The notes: generated by a model not told the origin, from the letters alone. Positions 16,873 through 26,031 are shown, counted from the stretch's first letter. The stretch is 64,000 nt of DNA from Demequina lutea (GCF_013409005.1 NZ_JACBZO010000001.1:1116001-1180000), one strand, 5' to 3'. Made by a program: numbers and translations.

Positions 16873-16892
16873 TATCTACAAGGTAGTAGATA
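16873..16892. promoter_or_regulatory. TetR operator TATCTAC-N6-GTAGATA
   Basis: Perfect 7-bp arms (16873-16879 and 16886-16892) separated by AAGGTA, between the TetR and GH3 genes. The core TCTAC-N6-GTAGA is repeated in front of the second GH3 locus at 35840-35855. Confidence 0.7.
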
Positions 16893-16926
16893 GCGCATTG
16901 GCGCGAGCGAGAAGCGGGTGACACGA

Positions 16927-19083
16927 ATGGCAACCGAAACGGGCGGCGCCTTTGAGGCAGCGGTAGAAAGTGTGCGCGCGGGAGGGGACGTGCGGCATGA
17001 GGCCGGCGTCCTGTTCGCGCAGTTGACGGACGACGAGCGCCTGGCCTTGCTGGACGGCGACACGCCTTTCTGGGGCGGCATGGCCGGGATGACGGTTGCC
17101 GGCTACAACCTCACCCCGTATTCCATGGGTCGCATCGACCGCCTCGGCATCCCCGGCGTCCAATTCGCAGACGGGCCTCGCGGCGTCGTAGTAGGTCACG
17201 CCACCGCATTCCCCGTGCCCACCGCCCGCGCCGCGACCTTTGACCCCGAACTTGAGCAGGGCATCGGCGACGTGATCGGGATCGAGGCCCGTGCCCAGGG
17301 AGCCAACTACTTTGGCGGGGTCTGCATCAACCTGCCACGCCACCCCGCGTGGGGCCGAAGTCAGGAGAGCTACGGCGAAGAGCCCGCCTTGCTGGGCGAG
17401 ATGGGGGCGGCGCTAGCGCGCGGCACCAGGCCGCACGTCATGCCGTGCGTCAAGCACTTTGCGCTCAACTCGATGGAGAACGCCCGCTTCAGCGTCGACG
17501 TGAGCATCTCCGACGCCGACCTTCACGAGTACTTCCTGCCGCACTTCAAGCGCGTGGTCCAAGGGGGCGCCGATTCGGTGATGTCCTCCTACAACTCGGT
17601 CAACGGCGAGTGGGCAGGCCAAAACCCAGGGCTACTCACGCAGGTGCTGCGCGACGACTGGGGCTTTGACGGCTTTGTGCTGAGCGACTTCCTGTGGGGA
17701 TCACGCAAGGCAGGCCTGTCGCTCAGGGCTGGCCTCGACGTCGAGGCGCCCTTCGCCCAGATCCGCGCCAGGGACCTTCGCGACGACCTCGCGGCGGGAG
17801 TGGCCGACGCCGCCGACGTTGAACGCGCGGGACTGCGAATTCTCGGGCGCCAGATCGACCTGTATGCGCGGCGATCCGTCGCCGAGCCCTCCATGGATAT
17901 GGTCGCGAGCGAGGCCCACCGCGCCCTGGCCCGTGAGGTCGCGACCCGCGGCATCGTGCTGGTACGTAACGAAGACGTCGACGAAGCCCCCATGCTTCCG
18001 CTCGCGGCCGGCGCCACCGTGGCCGTCCTTGGTCGCCTGGCCGATCTTCCCAACACGGGTGACCACGGCTCGTCGGCCGTGCGGGCACCCAGTGTGGTGA
18101 CGGCGGCTCAAGGGCTGACCGCGGCGATCCCTGGTGCCCGCGTGGACGCGAGCGGAGACGTGGCAAGCTCCGTTGCGCTCGCGACCGAGTGCGATGTGGC
18201 CGTGGTCGTCGTGGGCTACACGGCGGCGGACGAGGGCGAGTTCGTCGGCGGCGACATCTTCTTGCGTCCCGCGCTGGTGGCGCTGTACCCCGAGCCGGCG
18301 AACGATGCCGAGCGGGCGGTCGCCGAGGGAATGCGCGCCCAGACGCAAGGCGACAACTTGGTGGGCGGGCAGGACGCCGGGGGAGACCGTGTGTCCGTGC
18401 GTTTGCGACCGGACGACGTGGAACTCATTCGCGCGGTGGCCGCGGCCAATCCGCGCACCGTCGTGGCGATCGTCGCTGGTGGCACCGTGATTGTCGACGA
18501 ATGGATCGAGTCGGTGCCCGCCGCGCTGTTCCTCTGGTACCCGGGCATGGAGGGCGGGCACGCCTTGGCCGACGTCCTCACCGGCGTCCGCGACGCCACC
18601 GGGCGCCTGCCCTTCGCCGTCCCCACCGACGAGTCTCACCTTCCAGACTTCGACATCGACGCCACCGAGGTGACGTACGACGGCTCCTTCGGTCAGCGCC
18701 GCCTCGACCACATGGGTGTGACAGCGCGGTTCCCCTTCGGCTTCGGGTTGTCGTACGGGAGGACGAGCGTGTTGTCGGCCAGCGCGGCACGAGAGGGAGA
18801 CACCGCCACCGTCACCGTGACGGTGGCGAACGACTCGGCGCTTGACACGCGACACGTGGTCCAGTTGTACGCCCGACGCGATGACGGGCTGACGTTCCTG
18901 GTGGGCTTCGCCTCCATCCCCGTGGCTGCAGGGCATCGCACCACGGCCGATGTGGTGGCTCGGCTCGAGTACGTGGGCAGATGGGACGCACGCCGCCGCG
19001 CCGTGATCGCGCCCGACGGTCCCGTCGAGCTCAGCGTCTCGCGGCAATGGGGTGATCCCGATGCGGTGCGAGTGACCGTGTAG
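16927..19083 (+). CDS. GH3 beta-glucosidase (cytoplasmic)
   Basis: A 718-residue family 3 glycoside hydrolase without signal peptide. N-terminal barrel: QFADGPRGVV near 79, SQESYGEEP near 145, VKHFALNSMENARF near 176, and the nucleophile Asp254 in VLSDF (SDW in most relatives). The C-terminal alpha/beta sandwich (about 345-600) carries VLGRLADLPNTGDHGSS, and a fibronectin-III-like domain begins at FPFGFGLSYG. GTG 16918 is an in-frame alternative. It leads into a GH13 gene 40 bp away; both would turn imported glucosides into glucose. Exact linkage preference is unknown. Confidence 0.85.
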   Translation: MATETGGAFEAAVESVRAGGDVRHEAGVLFAQLTDDERLALLDGDTPFWGGMAGMTVAGYNLTPYSMGRIDRLGIPGVQFADGPRGVVVGHATAFPVPTARAATFDPELEQGIGDVIGIEARAQGANYFGGVCINLPRHPAWGRSQESYGEEPALLGEMGAALARGTRPHVMPCVKHFALNSMENARFSVDVSISDADLHEYFLPHFKRVVQGGADSVMSSYNSVNGEWAGQNPGLLTQVLRDDWGFDGFVLSDFLWGSRKAGLSLRAGLDVEAPFAQIRARDLRDDLAAGVADAADVERAGLRILGRQIDLYARRSVAEPSMDMVASEAHRALAREVATRGIVLVRNEDVDEAPMLPLAAGATVAVLGRLADLPNTGDHGSSAVRAPSVVTAAQGLTAAIPGARVDASGDVASSVALATECDVAVVVVGYTAADEGEFVGGDIFLRPALVALYPEPANDAERAVAEGMRAQTQGDNLVGGQDAGGDRVSVRLRPDDVELIRAVAAANPRTVVAIVAGGTVIVDEWIESVPAALFLWYPGMEGGHALADVLTGVRDATGRLPFAVPTDESHLPDFDIDATEVTYDGSFGQRRLDHMGVTARFPFGFGLSYGRTSVLSASAAREGDTATVTVTVANDSALDTRHVVQLYARRDDGLTFLVGFASIPVAAGHRTTADVVARLEYVGRWDARRRAVIAPDGPVELSVSRQWGDPDAVRVTV

Positions 19084-19111
19084 GGGGCCGTCACGGCGGA
19101 GTGTTGGGAGC

Positions 19112-19123
19112 CATAATGGAGAG
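19112..19123 (+). promoter_or_regulatory. Possible leaderless promoter of the GH13 gene
   Basis: CATAAT (19112-19117), 6 nt, then GTG 19124. The gene may therefore have its own promoter in addition to read-through from GH3. Confidence 0.45.
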
Positions 19124-20845
19124 GTGACCGACCAGCGCTGGTGGCAGCAGACCACGATCTACCAGGTGTATCCGCGCTCTTTCCAGGACTCGGACGGCGA
19201 CGGCATCGGCGATCTGCGCGGGGTGATTGACCGCCTCGATTACTTGGTGGACCTGGGCGTCGGCGCGCTGTGGCTGAGCCCCATTTTCTCCAGCCCCCAG
19301 CGCGACTTCGGCTATGACATCACGGACTACGTGCGTCTAGCGACCGAGTATGGCGACGACGCGACGGTGCGTGAGTTGATCGACGAGGCCCACGCGCGCG
19401 GGCTCAAGGTGATCTTCGACCTGGTGCTCAATCACACGTCGGACGAGCACCCGTGGTTCGTCGAGTCCCGCGCGAGCCGAGACAACCTCAAGGCCGACTG
19501 GTACCTGTGGCGCGACGGCCGCCGCGGTCCCCTGACGTGGCTCACCGGCCGCCGCCGCCCGCCAAACAATTGGCGCGCGACTCTCGACCTCACCACCGCG
19601 TGGCAGTGGTGCGAGGAGCGCGGCCAGTACTACCTCGCATCGTTCCTGCCCTTTCAGCCCGACCTCAACTGGCGCAACCCCGACGTCAAGGCCGCGATGT
19701 TCGACGCCGCGCGCTATTGGCTCGCCGCCGGCGTCGACGGCTTCCGGCTTGACGTGTTCGGCTGGATCATGAAGGACCCCTCTTTCCGGTCCAACCCGTT
19801 CCGCCCCAGCTTTGGCGGGGGAGACATCGTGCGGCTGTGGCGCCGCGACTTCACCGAGAACACTCCCGATAACGTCGCGCTTGCCAAGGAGTTGCGGGCC
19901 GTGTGCCGGGAGTTCGAGGGGGCGGGCAACGGCGCGGAAGGAGCCGCTGGTGAGGGCGGCGCCGTTGGTGCGGAGCGCGTGCTGGTGGGCGAGGTGTTCG
20001 GCTCTCCCGACGAGGTCCGCGCGTACCTGGGCGACGACGACGGGCTCACCCTCACGTTCGCCTTCGACTTCCTGGAGTACAAGTATTCGGCGCGGTACTT
20101 TCGCGAACTCATCGCATCGTACGAAGAGCACTTCGCCGCACCGATGCTGGCCGCCTACGTGCTCGAGAATCACGACCGCAGCCGGACAGTCGACAGGGTC
20201 GGCGGCGACGAACGCAAGGCCCGCCTCTTGGCGACGATGCTGCTCACGCTGCGCGGTGTTCCCACGATCTACCAGGGACAAGAGATCGGCATGAGGAACA
20301 CGTACCTGCCGCTCAAGGGCGCGCTGGACCCGCTGGGGCGCACGTTCCTGCCCTGGATGCCGGAGTGGATTTCGAAGCGCCTGGGCGAGCGCATCAACCG
20401 CGACGAGGTGCGCACCCCCATGCAGTGGGACGGTTCGGTGAATGCCGGCTTCAGTGCGCCCGATGCCACGCCCTGGCTTCCGCTGAATGGCGATGCGGGC
20501 GAACGCAACGTCGCCGCACAAGCGCAAGACGCGGATTCGATGCTCGCCCTGTATCGCACGCTGCTGCACCTGCGCCGCGCGCGGCCGGCGCTTCGGGCCG
20601 GATCGCTCACGCTGCTCGACGCGCCCGGCGAACTCATTGCCTACGAGCGGCGTGACGACCAGCGCGAGGGGGCGTCGGGCGACGCAGTACTGGTCGTGCT
20701 CAACCTCGGCAACGCCGACGCGACATTTGGGGCCGCATCGGTCGGCGGGGGAGAGTTGCTGGTCGGTACCGCGGCGGGGGTCACTCTCGCCGACGGCGTC
20801 GTGACCCTGCCCGCGCACGCGGCCGCGGTCGTGCAACTGGCCTGA
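19124..20845 (+). CDS. GH13 alpha-glucosidase (oligo-1,6-/trehalose-type subfamily)
   Basis: A 573-residue alpha-amylase-family enzyme. WWQQTTIYQVYPRSFQDSDGDG opens the barrel in the order typical of alpha-glucosidases; conserved regions are DLVLNH near 102, DGFRLDVF with nucleophile Asp210, GEVF with acid/base Glu290, and ENHDRSR with Asp351. The short calcium motif DSDGDGIGD (about 21-29) is intact. A Gly/Ala-rich loop near 265-285 is longer than usual. It releases glucose from alpha-linked oligosaccharides. It follows GH3 in a TetR-facing operon and is near an MFS sugar-type carrier. Confidence 0.85.
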   Translation: MTDQRWWQQTTIYQVYPRSFQDSDGDGIGDLRGVIDRLDYLVDLGVGALWLSPIFSSPQRDFGYDITDYVRLATEYGDDATVRELIDEAHARGLKVIFDLVLNHTSDEHPWFVESRASRDNLKADWYLWRDGRRGPLTWLTGRRRPPNNWRATLDLTTAWQWCEERGQYYLASFLPFQPDLNWRNPDVKAAMFDAARYWLAAGVDGFRLDVFGWIMKDPSFRSNPFRPSFGGGDIVRLWRRDFTENTPDNVALAKELRAVCREFEGAGNGAEGAAGEGGAVGAERVLVGEVFGSPDEVRAYLGDDDGLTLTFAFDFLEYKYSARYFRELIASYEEHFAAPMLAAYVLENHDRSRTVDRVGGDERKARLLATMLLTLRGVPTIYQGQEIGMRNTYLPLKGALDPLGRTFLPWMPEWISKRLGERINRDEVRTPMQWDGSVNAGFSAPDATPWLPLNGDAGERNVAAQAQDADSMLALYRTLLHLRRARPALRAGSLTLLDAPGELIAYERRDDQREGASGDAVLVVLNLGNADATFGAASVGGGELLVGTAAGVTLADGVVTLPAHAAAVVQLA

Positions 20846-20955
20846 TCGGCCGGCGTCGACTGGTGGCGGCCGTGACTCGACCACAATCAGGTTTCGCGTG
20901 AGAATTCCGTGCACGTGGAATGCTGGTGAAGGGTTTCCGATCCACGGCAGGGGAC

Positions 20956-21474
20956 ATGGGTAGCAGACGAATGGCGATCGCCTTGGTCGCAACCGTAACC
21001 GGCACCGCGGTCGCACTCGCCGTGTTGGCGGGGTGCGCTGGCACGGTTTCACAAGTCGGGACGACCTTGGGTGGCCCGTCAGCTAGCCCCTCGGCACGAG
21101 TAGCCGATTCGGCCTCAACTAACATCCCGACAGCAACCGCCAACTCGGCGCTGGAGGCAGCGTCCCAGTCTGCGAGGCAAATCTGCGAAGGTAGTTTTGG
21201 CACCGCAGTCACACTTGACTGGGCACCGGCAACCGTCGACGAGTTCCGGGCGTATCAATATGGCGGACCGGTGGCTAAGGTCCCGCTCGCCGATGCGTTC
21301 CCTGGCGTGCCGGGAGACACTCGCGGAGCGTGGTGCGGCACGAAAGAGAGTTCAGATGTCTCACACTGGTGGGCGGTGGTCGCGGGCCACGAGCCTGTGA
21401 CTTTCATGACCGTCCAGGGTCCTAGCGAAGGCATTGCGCACGGATTGGTCGTGGGTCCGCCGCAAATCCCGTGA
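20956..21474 (+). CDS. Hypothetical lipoprotein
   Basis: A 172-residue protein I do not recognise. ATG 20956 gives a textbook lipoprotein signal: MGSRRMAIAL, a hydrophobic stretch, then the lipobox LAGC with Cys27. GGCAGGGGAC supplies the ribosome site; an earlier ATG at 20920 adds 12 residues that fit less well. A Ser/Thr/Ala-rich linker (28-65) leads to a small domain with three more cysteines and DTRGAWCGTKESSDVSHWWAVV. It is probably anchored on the outer face of the membrane. Confidence 0.65.
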   Translation: MGSRRMAIALVATVTGTAVALAVLAGCAGTVSQVGTTLGGPSASPSARVADSASTNIPTATANSALEAASQSARQICEGSFGTAVTLDWAPATVDEFRAYQYGGPVAKVPLADAFPGVPGDTRGAWCGTKESSDVSHWWAVVAGHEPVTFMTVQGPSEGIAHGLVVGPPQIP

Positions 21475-21537
21475 CGCGCACGCCGGGCCCGAGTTCGGGT
21501 GCGCCGCTGGCCGACGCGTCTTACTCGACCCCGCGGC

Positions 21538-22815
21538 TTACTCGACCCCGCGTATCTGGCGCACGAGCACCGAGCCGACAATCGACACGACCCCGCCCAG
21601 CCCAAAGATGAGCTGGTAGTTGACGCCGTAGCCGGCGATGAGGGCTATCGACACCATCGGCGCGACAAACTGCGGCAGTCCCGCCGCCACGTTGAGGATG
21701 CCCATGTCCCTGCCACGGCCGTCGGCCCCTGGCAGCACCTGGGTGATGAGGGCGAAGTCGACCGACTGATACGTGCCGAAGCCGATGCCGAGCACGATGG
21801 CCGCCACCAGCGTCATCGCGAACGAATTGGTGACGACCAGCACGCCGAAGGCGAGCGACGTGACCAGGCCCGATCCCATGACAAAAGGCTTGCGCTTGCC
21901 CACCCTGTCCGACCATCGGCCGCCGATGACCGCCGTGACGGCGGCGATGAGGGCGTACGTGGCGGTGAGCATGAACATGCCCGCCACGGCCTTGTCCCTA
22001 CCGAGCGCGAGTTGATCCTGCAGGTAGTAGAAGAGGAACAGCAGCATGAGCGAATTGCCGAACCACATGAGGAATCGCGTGACGAACGCCCACCAGAAGT
22101 CGCGGCGCACGGCGGCATCCTTGGCGGTGTGTTCGGCGGTGCGGTCGCCCTTGGGCACGCGTGATGCCCGTGCGGCCTCGAGCTCCCCGGGGCGTAGCGG
22201 AACGTCGCGCGAATGCAGCAGGTAGGGGATCGCGAGCACCACCAGCAGCACCGCGGCGAGCGCGTAGCCGCCCTTGATGGATCCGGTGAGGTACGGGATC
22301 CCGGACGCGAGAGCGATGCCCGCCGTCTGCGACACCGCGATGAGCCCTCCGGTCACGCCGCGCTCGGCTCGGGGCACGAGGTCAGGGATGGCCGCGACGA
22401 TGGGCGAGAACATCGCGTTCACGGCGGCCTGGGCGAGCACCCAGCCGACGATGAGCCCCGCCACCGAGGACGCGGTCGACAGATACAGGAGCGCGGCGAC
22501 GGAGACGACGGCGCCGCCCGCCACCCACGGCCACCTGCGCCCGCGCCGGGAGGTGGTGCGGTCAGAAAGCGTGCCCCACACCGGGTTGAATATCGTCGCG
22601 CTCAGGGCGCCGAGCGCCATGGTCCACGCGAGCAGCGTCTCCTTGCTGCCTGGCAGTATCGACTCGGACTGCTGGGCGAGGAGCACCTGGATCGGCGCAT
22701 AGAGCGCGAGCATGATGCCCGCGTTGAGCAGGCACATCGCGGCGATCCACCGGCGGCCAGGGCTGCGGGTGGGCTCAGCGAGGGCGCTGGTAAAGGTGGG
22801 AACGTCGGTGTTCAC
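21538..22815 (-). CDS. MFS transporter (SLC45/sugar-like)
   Basis: A 425-residue carrier with 12 predicted helices. The loop between helices 2 and 3 reads GTLSDRTTSRRGRRWPW, the form of the MFS A-motif found in SLC45/sucrose-type and related sugar carriers; a second version, GGRWSDRVGKRKPF, is in the other half. GTG 22815 fits a leaderless promoter. It is convergent with the GH3-GH13-lipoprotein genes and may import their substrate, but this rests on proximity. Confidence 0.75.
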   Translation of the reverse strand: MNTDVPTFTSALAEPTRSPGRRWIAAMCLLNAGIMLALYAPIQVLLAQQSESILPGSKETLLAWTMALGALSATIFNPVWGTLSDRTTSRRGRRWPWVAGGAVVSVAALLYLSTASSVAGLIVGWVLAQAAVNAMFSPIVAAIPDLVPRAERGVTGGLIAVSQTAGIALASGIPYLTGSIKGGYALAAVLLVVLAIPYLLHSRDVPLRPGELEAARASRVPKGDRTAEHTAKDAAVRRDFWWAFVTRFLMWFGNSLMLLFLFYYLQDQLALGRDKAVAGMFMLTATYALIAAVTAVIGGRWSDRVGKRKPFVMGSGLVTSLAFGVLVVTNSFAMTLVAAIVLGIGFGTYQSVDFALITQVLPGADGRGRDMGILNVAAGLPQFVAPMVSIALIAGYGVNYQLIFGLGGVVSIVGSVLVRQIRGVE

Positions 22816-22827
22816 GTTCGAAGTCTG
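22816..22827 (-). promoter_or_regulatory. Leaderless promoter of the MFS gene
   Basis: On the minus strand CAGACT (22827-22822), then TCGAAC, then GTG 22815. The same CAGACT-N6-start arrangement precedes the adenosyltransferase at 51214. Confidence 0.45.
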
Positions 22828-22887
22828 CCACGCGGCGCGGGCGAGGCGATAGCGCCGCGTGGGCGTGACCTCGCGGCGCCCATTCCT

Positions 22888-22901
22888 TAGGCTGGTGACT
22901 C
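22888..22901 (+). promoter_or_regulatory. Near-leaderless promoter of the hypothetical gene at 22902
   Basis: TAGGCT (22888-22893) stands 8 nt before ATG 22902. TAGGCT also serves at 13249-13254 (minus) and 51244-51249 (plus). Confidence 0.4.
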
Positions 22902-23576
22902 ATGGAGTCCTATCGGCCGCACGCCGTCCCCGCACGCGAGTATCGCGATGCGAACGGCCGGGTGATCCCGTACGGGGAGCGGTGGGGCATGGAGCCCGCG
23001 CCCGGCGACGCCTACTCCGTCAGCGCTCATCCAGAGCGCTTCGCGCCGATCGCCGACGTTGCCCGCGGGCTCATCGCGTACCTCGAGCGGGCATACGACG
23101 TCACGGTCACGGAAGACCTCGCAATCGCGGCCGCCGTGAACTATCCGCGCGAAGACGCCGTGGCGGCCGTTCGTGTGGCCCCGCGGTTGGCCGATGCGGC
23201 AGCCGTCTCCTTTGTCTTCACGGGCTACCCCAGTGTGCTTGTCGCGGCGGGTGAGCACTTCAGCGCCGTCTTTCCTCCGTGCGGGTGCGACGCGTGCGAC
23301 GAGTCGGTTGAGGCGCAGGCGCGCGATCTCGAGGAGGTCGTGTTCGGCATCGTCGCGGGAGGGTTGGTCGAGTCCGTCCGGCGCTGGACCAATCTCGTGG
23401 CGGGCGTTCCGGTGCCGGGGAAGCGTGGATTTGCCTTCTCACTCACGATGGATGGCGGGTCGCGTTCCGGCGGGGGACTGCCGAGTGGCAACGATCGGGC
23501 GGGGCAGCGCGCGGCGCTGAGGCGCATCAAGTCCAGGGGCGCGAAACCGTGGGCCGCGTGGGGCCCCCGCGGCTGA
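22902..23576 (+). CDS. Conserved actinobacterial hypothetical protein (DUF6226-like)
   Basis: A 224-residue soluble protein. The region FTGYPSVLVAAGEHFSAVFP followed by CGCDACDE (near residue 128) resembles a family of small actinobacterial proteins I recall as DUF6226; the assignment is tentative. The CxCxxC cluster could bind a metal. The C-terminal 50 residues are Gly/Arg-rich and probably disordered (SGGGLPSGNDRAGQRAALRR). No signal peptide or membrane segment. Function unknown; the divergent MFS gene is 86 bp away. Confidence 0.6.
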   Translation: MESYRPHAVPAREYRDANGRVIPYGERWGMEPAPGDAYSVSAHPERFAPIADVARGLIAYLERAYDVTVTEDLAIAAAVNYPREDAVAAVRVAPRLADAAAVSFVFTGYPSVLVAAGEHFSAVFPPCGCDACDESVEAQARDLEEVVFGIVAGGLVESVRRWTNLVAGVPVPGKRGFAFSLTMDGGSRSGGGLPSGNDRAGQRAALRRIKSRGAKPWAAWGPRG

Positions 23577-23638
23577 GCCGACGTCGCGCCGACTGTGGGG
23601 CTGGCTTCCGTCCAAGAGCCACGTGCCGCGTCGTCGAG

Positions 23639-24049
23639 CTAGAGCGTCTTCCTTGGATCTTTGATGCGATCGCCCCAGAGGAAGGTGATCGCAGCAAAGA
23701 AGGTGACCAGGCCTAGGGAACCAGCGACGATCGCAACGACGGGGTCGATGCCCCATGCGGTCCTGTCGCCGCGAATCAGAGCGAAGACTCCGTCGATGAT
23801 CACGCCTGACAGGGCGAAACCGGTGAGCCAGCCGGCCACCAGGCGCGGCCACAGGTGTGCGAGGGGCTTGGGTTCGCCGAACGTCGCCGCGTAGTCGGGT
23901 GGCGAGCCGAAGGCGTCTGCGGGGTCCTCGCCCGTATCGGCAATGTGGCTTTCCACCTGAGCCACCGCGTCGCCGATCACGTCTCCAGGAATGTCGCGGA
24001 GCCTGAGCTCGTAGATCAGTTCCTTCGTGTATGTCTCGACGGCAGTCAT
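23639..24049 (-). CDS. HAAS-type membrane protein, PadR partner
   Basis: A 136-residue protein with an N-terminal helical signalling domain (YTKELIYELRLRDIPGDVIGDAVAQVESHIADTG in family order), the AFGSPPDYAATFG motif that recurs in HAAS domains, and two to three membrane helices (about 68-88, 99-120). Such proteins are nearly always co-transcribed with PadR repressors and are thought to link them to membrane state. Its ATG overlaps the PadR stop by four bases. Confidence 0.75.
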   Translation of the reverse strand: MTAVETYTKELIYELRLRDIPGDVIGDAVAQVESHIADTGEDPADAFGSPPDYAATFGEPKPLAHLWPRLVAGWLTGFALSGVIIDGVFALIRGDRTAWGIDPVVAIVAGSLGLVTFFAAITFLWGDRIKDPRKTL

Positions 24050-24387
24050 GGTGTGCTCCGTTCGGTTCCCAAGAGGGATGAGGCTCGTTGTGTGAACGCT
24101 TGCCATTGCGCGCGACGTCGATCGAGCCGTTTCCGGCCGACGGCGGTGGCGGTGTAGTACTTCCTGCCCGGCCCGCTCTCGCCCAGACGCCACTGCGAGC
24201 CCAGGGCGCCCTCGCGCTCCAGGCGGTTGAGGATCGGGTACAGGGTTCCGCCCTTGATGGTGCCCATGCCTTCGTCGGCGAGGCGAGACGCGACCGCGTA
24301 GCCGTAGGTCTCGCGCTCCGACACGATGGCGAGCACCATAGTCTCCAGCGTCGTGCGGAGCCAATCGCTCGGCCATTCCTCGTCCAC
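24046..24387 (-). CDS. PadR family transcriptional regulator
   Basis: A 113-residue PadR winged helix: LETMVLAIVSERETYGYAV, then GTIKGGTLYPILNRLEREG and the wing GPGRKYYTAT, all canonical. I prefer GTG 24387 because TTGACA-N17-CATCAT-N6 ends exactly at it; ATG 24405 would add MPHHLV and sits inside the promoter. It is followed by the overlapping HAAS gene. It probably represses this pair through CTAGA-N11-TCTAG, which overlaps its -10. Confidence 0.8.
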   Translation of the reverse strand: MDEEWPSDWLRTTLETMVLAIVSERETYGYAVASRLADEGMGTIKGGTLYPILNRLEREGALGSQWRLGESGPGRKYYTATAVGRKRLDRRRAQWQAFTQRASSLLGTERSTP

Positions 24388-24422
24388 AACTAGATGATGA
24401 GGCATTCTAGATAGACTGTCAA
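24388..24422 (-). promoter_or_regulatory. PadR promoter and operator
   Basis: Minus strand: TTGACA (24422-24417), 17-nt spacer, CATCAT (24399-24394), 6 nt, GTG 24387. CTAGA (24390-24394) and TCTAG (24406-24410) are perfect inverted arms around the -10, a probable autoregulatory site. Confidence 0.6.
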
Positions 24423-24502
24423 CCTACTGTGCGGCGCGAGTGACGGGACGTGGGGTGACGCGTGCGCCAAGGAGGCAAGGCCGAGACGGGGCCGGCAATC
24501 AT

Positions 24503-24550
24503 CCCGTGCCCGTGCCCGTTCCCGTGCCTGTGCCTGTGCCCGTGCCTGTG
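24503..24550. repeat. Hexanucleotide array, eight CCCGTG-type units
   Basis: Eight 6-bp units (CCCGTG with CCTGTG and CCCGTT variants) lie between the PadR promoter and the 3' end of the aldose epimerase gene, 14 bp beyond its stop. They resemble the (CCCGCA)8 array at 7387. Confidence 0.9.
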
Positions 24551-24563
24551 CCCCGCGGGTCGG

Positions 24564-25487
24564 CTAGACGAGCGCGATTCCCCAAACGAGAGTGTGCGAC
24601 TCGCCTGGCGTCAGGGTGACCAGGTCGTCCCCGGTGCGGAAGGCATCGGCGATGCAGGACATCGGCTCGATGGCAACACCGGAACGCTGCTCGGAGGCCG
24701 AGCCCACGTGGTTCCCGGTGCAGACCTGCCACGCCTTCGCGGCGCCGTCCATCCAGATGGCCACGGTGGAGCCGTCGCCTCTCTTGAGTCGCGCCCACGA
24801 GAGCCCCGCCGCCTCCCTGATCGGGTTCACGAAGGCGTCGTCAAGGTCCGATCCTGCGAGCGAGCGCGGCTCGCGGTAATCCATGTCGCCGGAAACCGGG
24901 GTGGTGCCGGTGGGCAGTAGGCGGTCGTCGACCGTCACGAGGCTCTCGGCGCCCAACTGCAGGGTGCAGTCGTCGAGCGAGCCCGCCCCATCCGGGCCGG
25001 CGCCGGGCGAAATCCACGGGTGGTAGCCGACGCCGTAGGGCAGGGCCGTGGTGCCGGTGTTGAGCGCGGTGGTGGAGATCGTCAGGCCCTCGTCGCTGAG
25101 CGCGTACGTCACGCTCACGCGCAGCGAGAACGGATACCCGGGGCGCGCGGGCAGGTCCAGCACGAGCGTCGCCGCGTCTGCGGACTGCTCGGCGACGGCC
25201 CAGTCGTCGTCTGCCGCAAGCCCGTGCAACGCCGTGGAGCGCGCGGGTTCGGTGAGGGGCAGGTGGTAGTCGAGTCCGTCGAAGCTGTAACGACCGTCGG
25301 CCAGTCGATTGGGCCACGGCGCGAGCACCTTGCCGTGGAACGCGGGCGCAACCTCATCGGCACCGTACGGGACGACGACGTCGCTGCCGCCCACCGTGTA
25401 CTCGCGCAGCGAAGCGCCGACGGTGGCGAGGGTGGCGCTTTGGGCGCCGCGTGTGAGGTGGACCTGGGTACCGGAGAGGAGGCTCAT
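24564..25487 (-). CDS. Aldose 1-epimerase (mutarotase)
   Basis: A 307-residue beta-sandwich enzyme that interconverts alpha and beta anomers of free sugars. Recognisable parts are APWPNRLADGRYSFDG near 80, the first catalytic His in TALHGLAADDDW near 107, GVGYHPWI with the second His near 180, and a late acidic segment AIEPMSCIADAF. ATG 25487 has GGAGG 2 nt upstream. Length and order fit the actinobacterial galactose-mutarotase family. It could serve the glucosidase modules in this window, but its own promoter and neighbours are independent. Confidence 0.85.
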   Translation of the reverse strand: MSLLSGTQVHLTRGAQSATLATVGASLREYTVGGSDVVVPYGADEVAPAFHGKVLAPWPNRLADGRYSFDGLDYHLPLTEPARSTALHGLAADDDWAVAEQSADAATLVLDLPARPGYPFSLRVSVTYALSDEGLTISTTALNTGTTALPYGVGYHPWISPGAGPDGAGSLDDCTLQLGAESLVTVDDRLLPTGTTPVSGDMDYREPRSLAGSDLDDAFVNPIREAAGLSWARLKRGDGSTVAIWMDGAAKAWQVCTGNHVGSASEQRSGVAIEPMSCIADAFRTGDDLVTLTPGESHTLVWGIALV

Positions 25488-25496
25488 GCCTCCACG

Positions 25497-26018
25497 TTAA
25501 CGGTCATTCGCGGGTGCGGTGTCGGCCGGGTTCGCCATGAGGCCGAGTCGCGGGCCAAGTTCGGTGGTAAGCCGGGCATCGATCGCGGCGGTGATCGCCG
25601 CAAGTTGCTCGAGTTGTTCGGGGCTGAGCGCGTCGATCACGAGCTCGCGTGCCTGGGCGATGTGCCGCGGGACCGCTCGCATCAGCGCGGAGCGGCCCGC
25701 CGAAGTGAGCCGCAGGTTGGTAGCCCTCTTGTCCGCTGGGCATGGCGTGCGTTCAACGTATCCCCTGGCAGACAGGCGCGTGGCGACGTGCGAGAGGCGC
25801 GGGAGGGTCGCGTTGGTGGTGTGAGCCACCTCCGTCATTCGCAGGGTCTTCTCGGGTGCGAGTTGCAGGGACGTGAGGACCAGGAACTCGAAGTGCGTGA
25901 TCTGGGCGTTCGCCTGCAACTGCGCGTCCAGCGCTGCGGGCAGGAGCTCGCACACGCGCATGAGGCCGAGCCACGCGTCGGATTCGGCGAGAGACATGCG
26001 AGGAACTTGATACGTCAT
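25497..26018 (-). CDS. MarR family regulator divergent from the F420/NADP oxidoreductase
   Basis: A 173-residue MarR protein. ITHFEFLVLTSL, MTEVAHTTNATLPRLSHVATRL and the wing CPADKRATNLRLT show the winged helix; one Cys in the wing might allow redox sensing. ATG 26018 is chosen because GACGAT lies 7 nt upstream; longer frames run into the operator. Two perfect inverted repeats stand between it and the oxidoreductase, so it almost certainly controls that gene. Confidence 0.85.
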   Translation of the reverse strand: MTYQVPRMSLAESDAWLGLMRVCELLPAALDAQLQANAQITHFEFLVLTSLQLAPEKTLRMTEVAHTTNATLPRLSHVATRLSARGYVERTPCPADKRATNLRLTSAGRSALMRAVPRHIAQARELVIDALSPEQLEQLAAITAAIDARLTTELGPRLGLMANPADTAPANDR

Positions 26019-26031
26019 GGGAATGATCGTC
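26019..26031 (-). promoter_or_regulatory. Leaderless promoter of the MarR gene
   Basis: On the minus strand GACGAT (26031-26026), 7 nt, ATG 26018. The same hexamer precedes hemC. Confidence 0.45.

Noticed and set aside
17701-19155. Long minus-strand frame opposite GH3
   Set aside because: Antisense shadow of a clear GH3 gene, no family-like motifs and no ribosome site.
19337-21052. 571-codon minus-strand frame opposite GH13
   Set aside because: Arg/Pro/His-rich composition and full overlap with a gene whose catalytic residues are all present.
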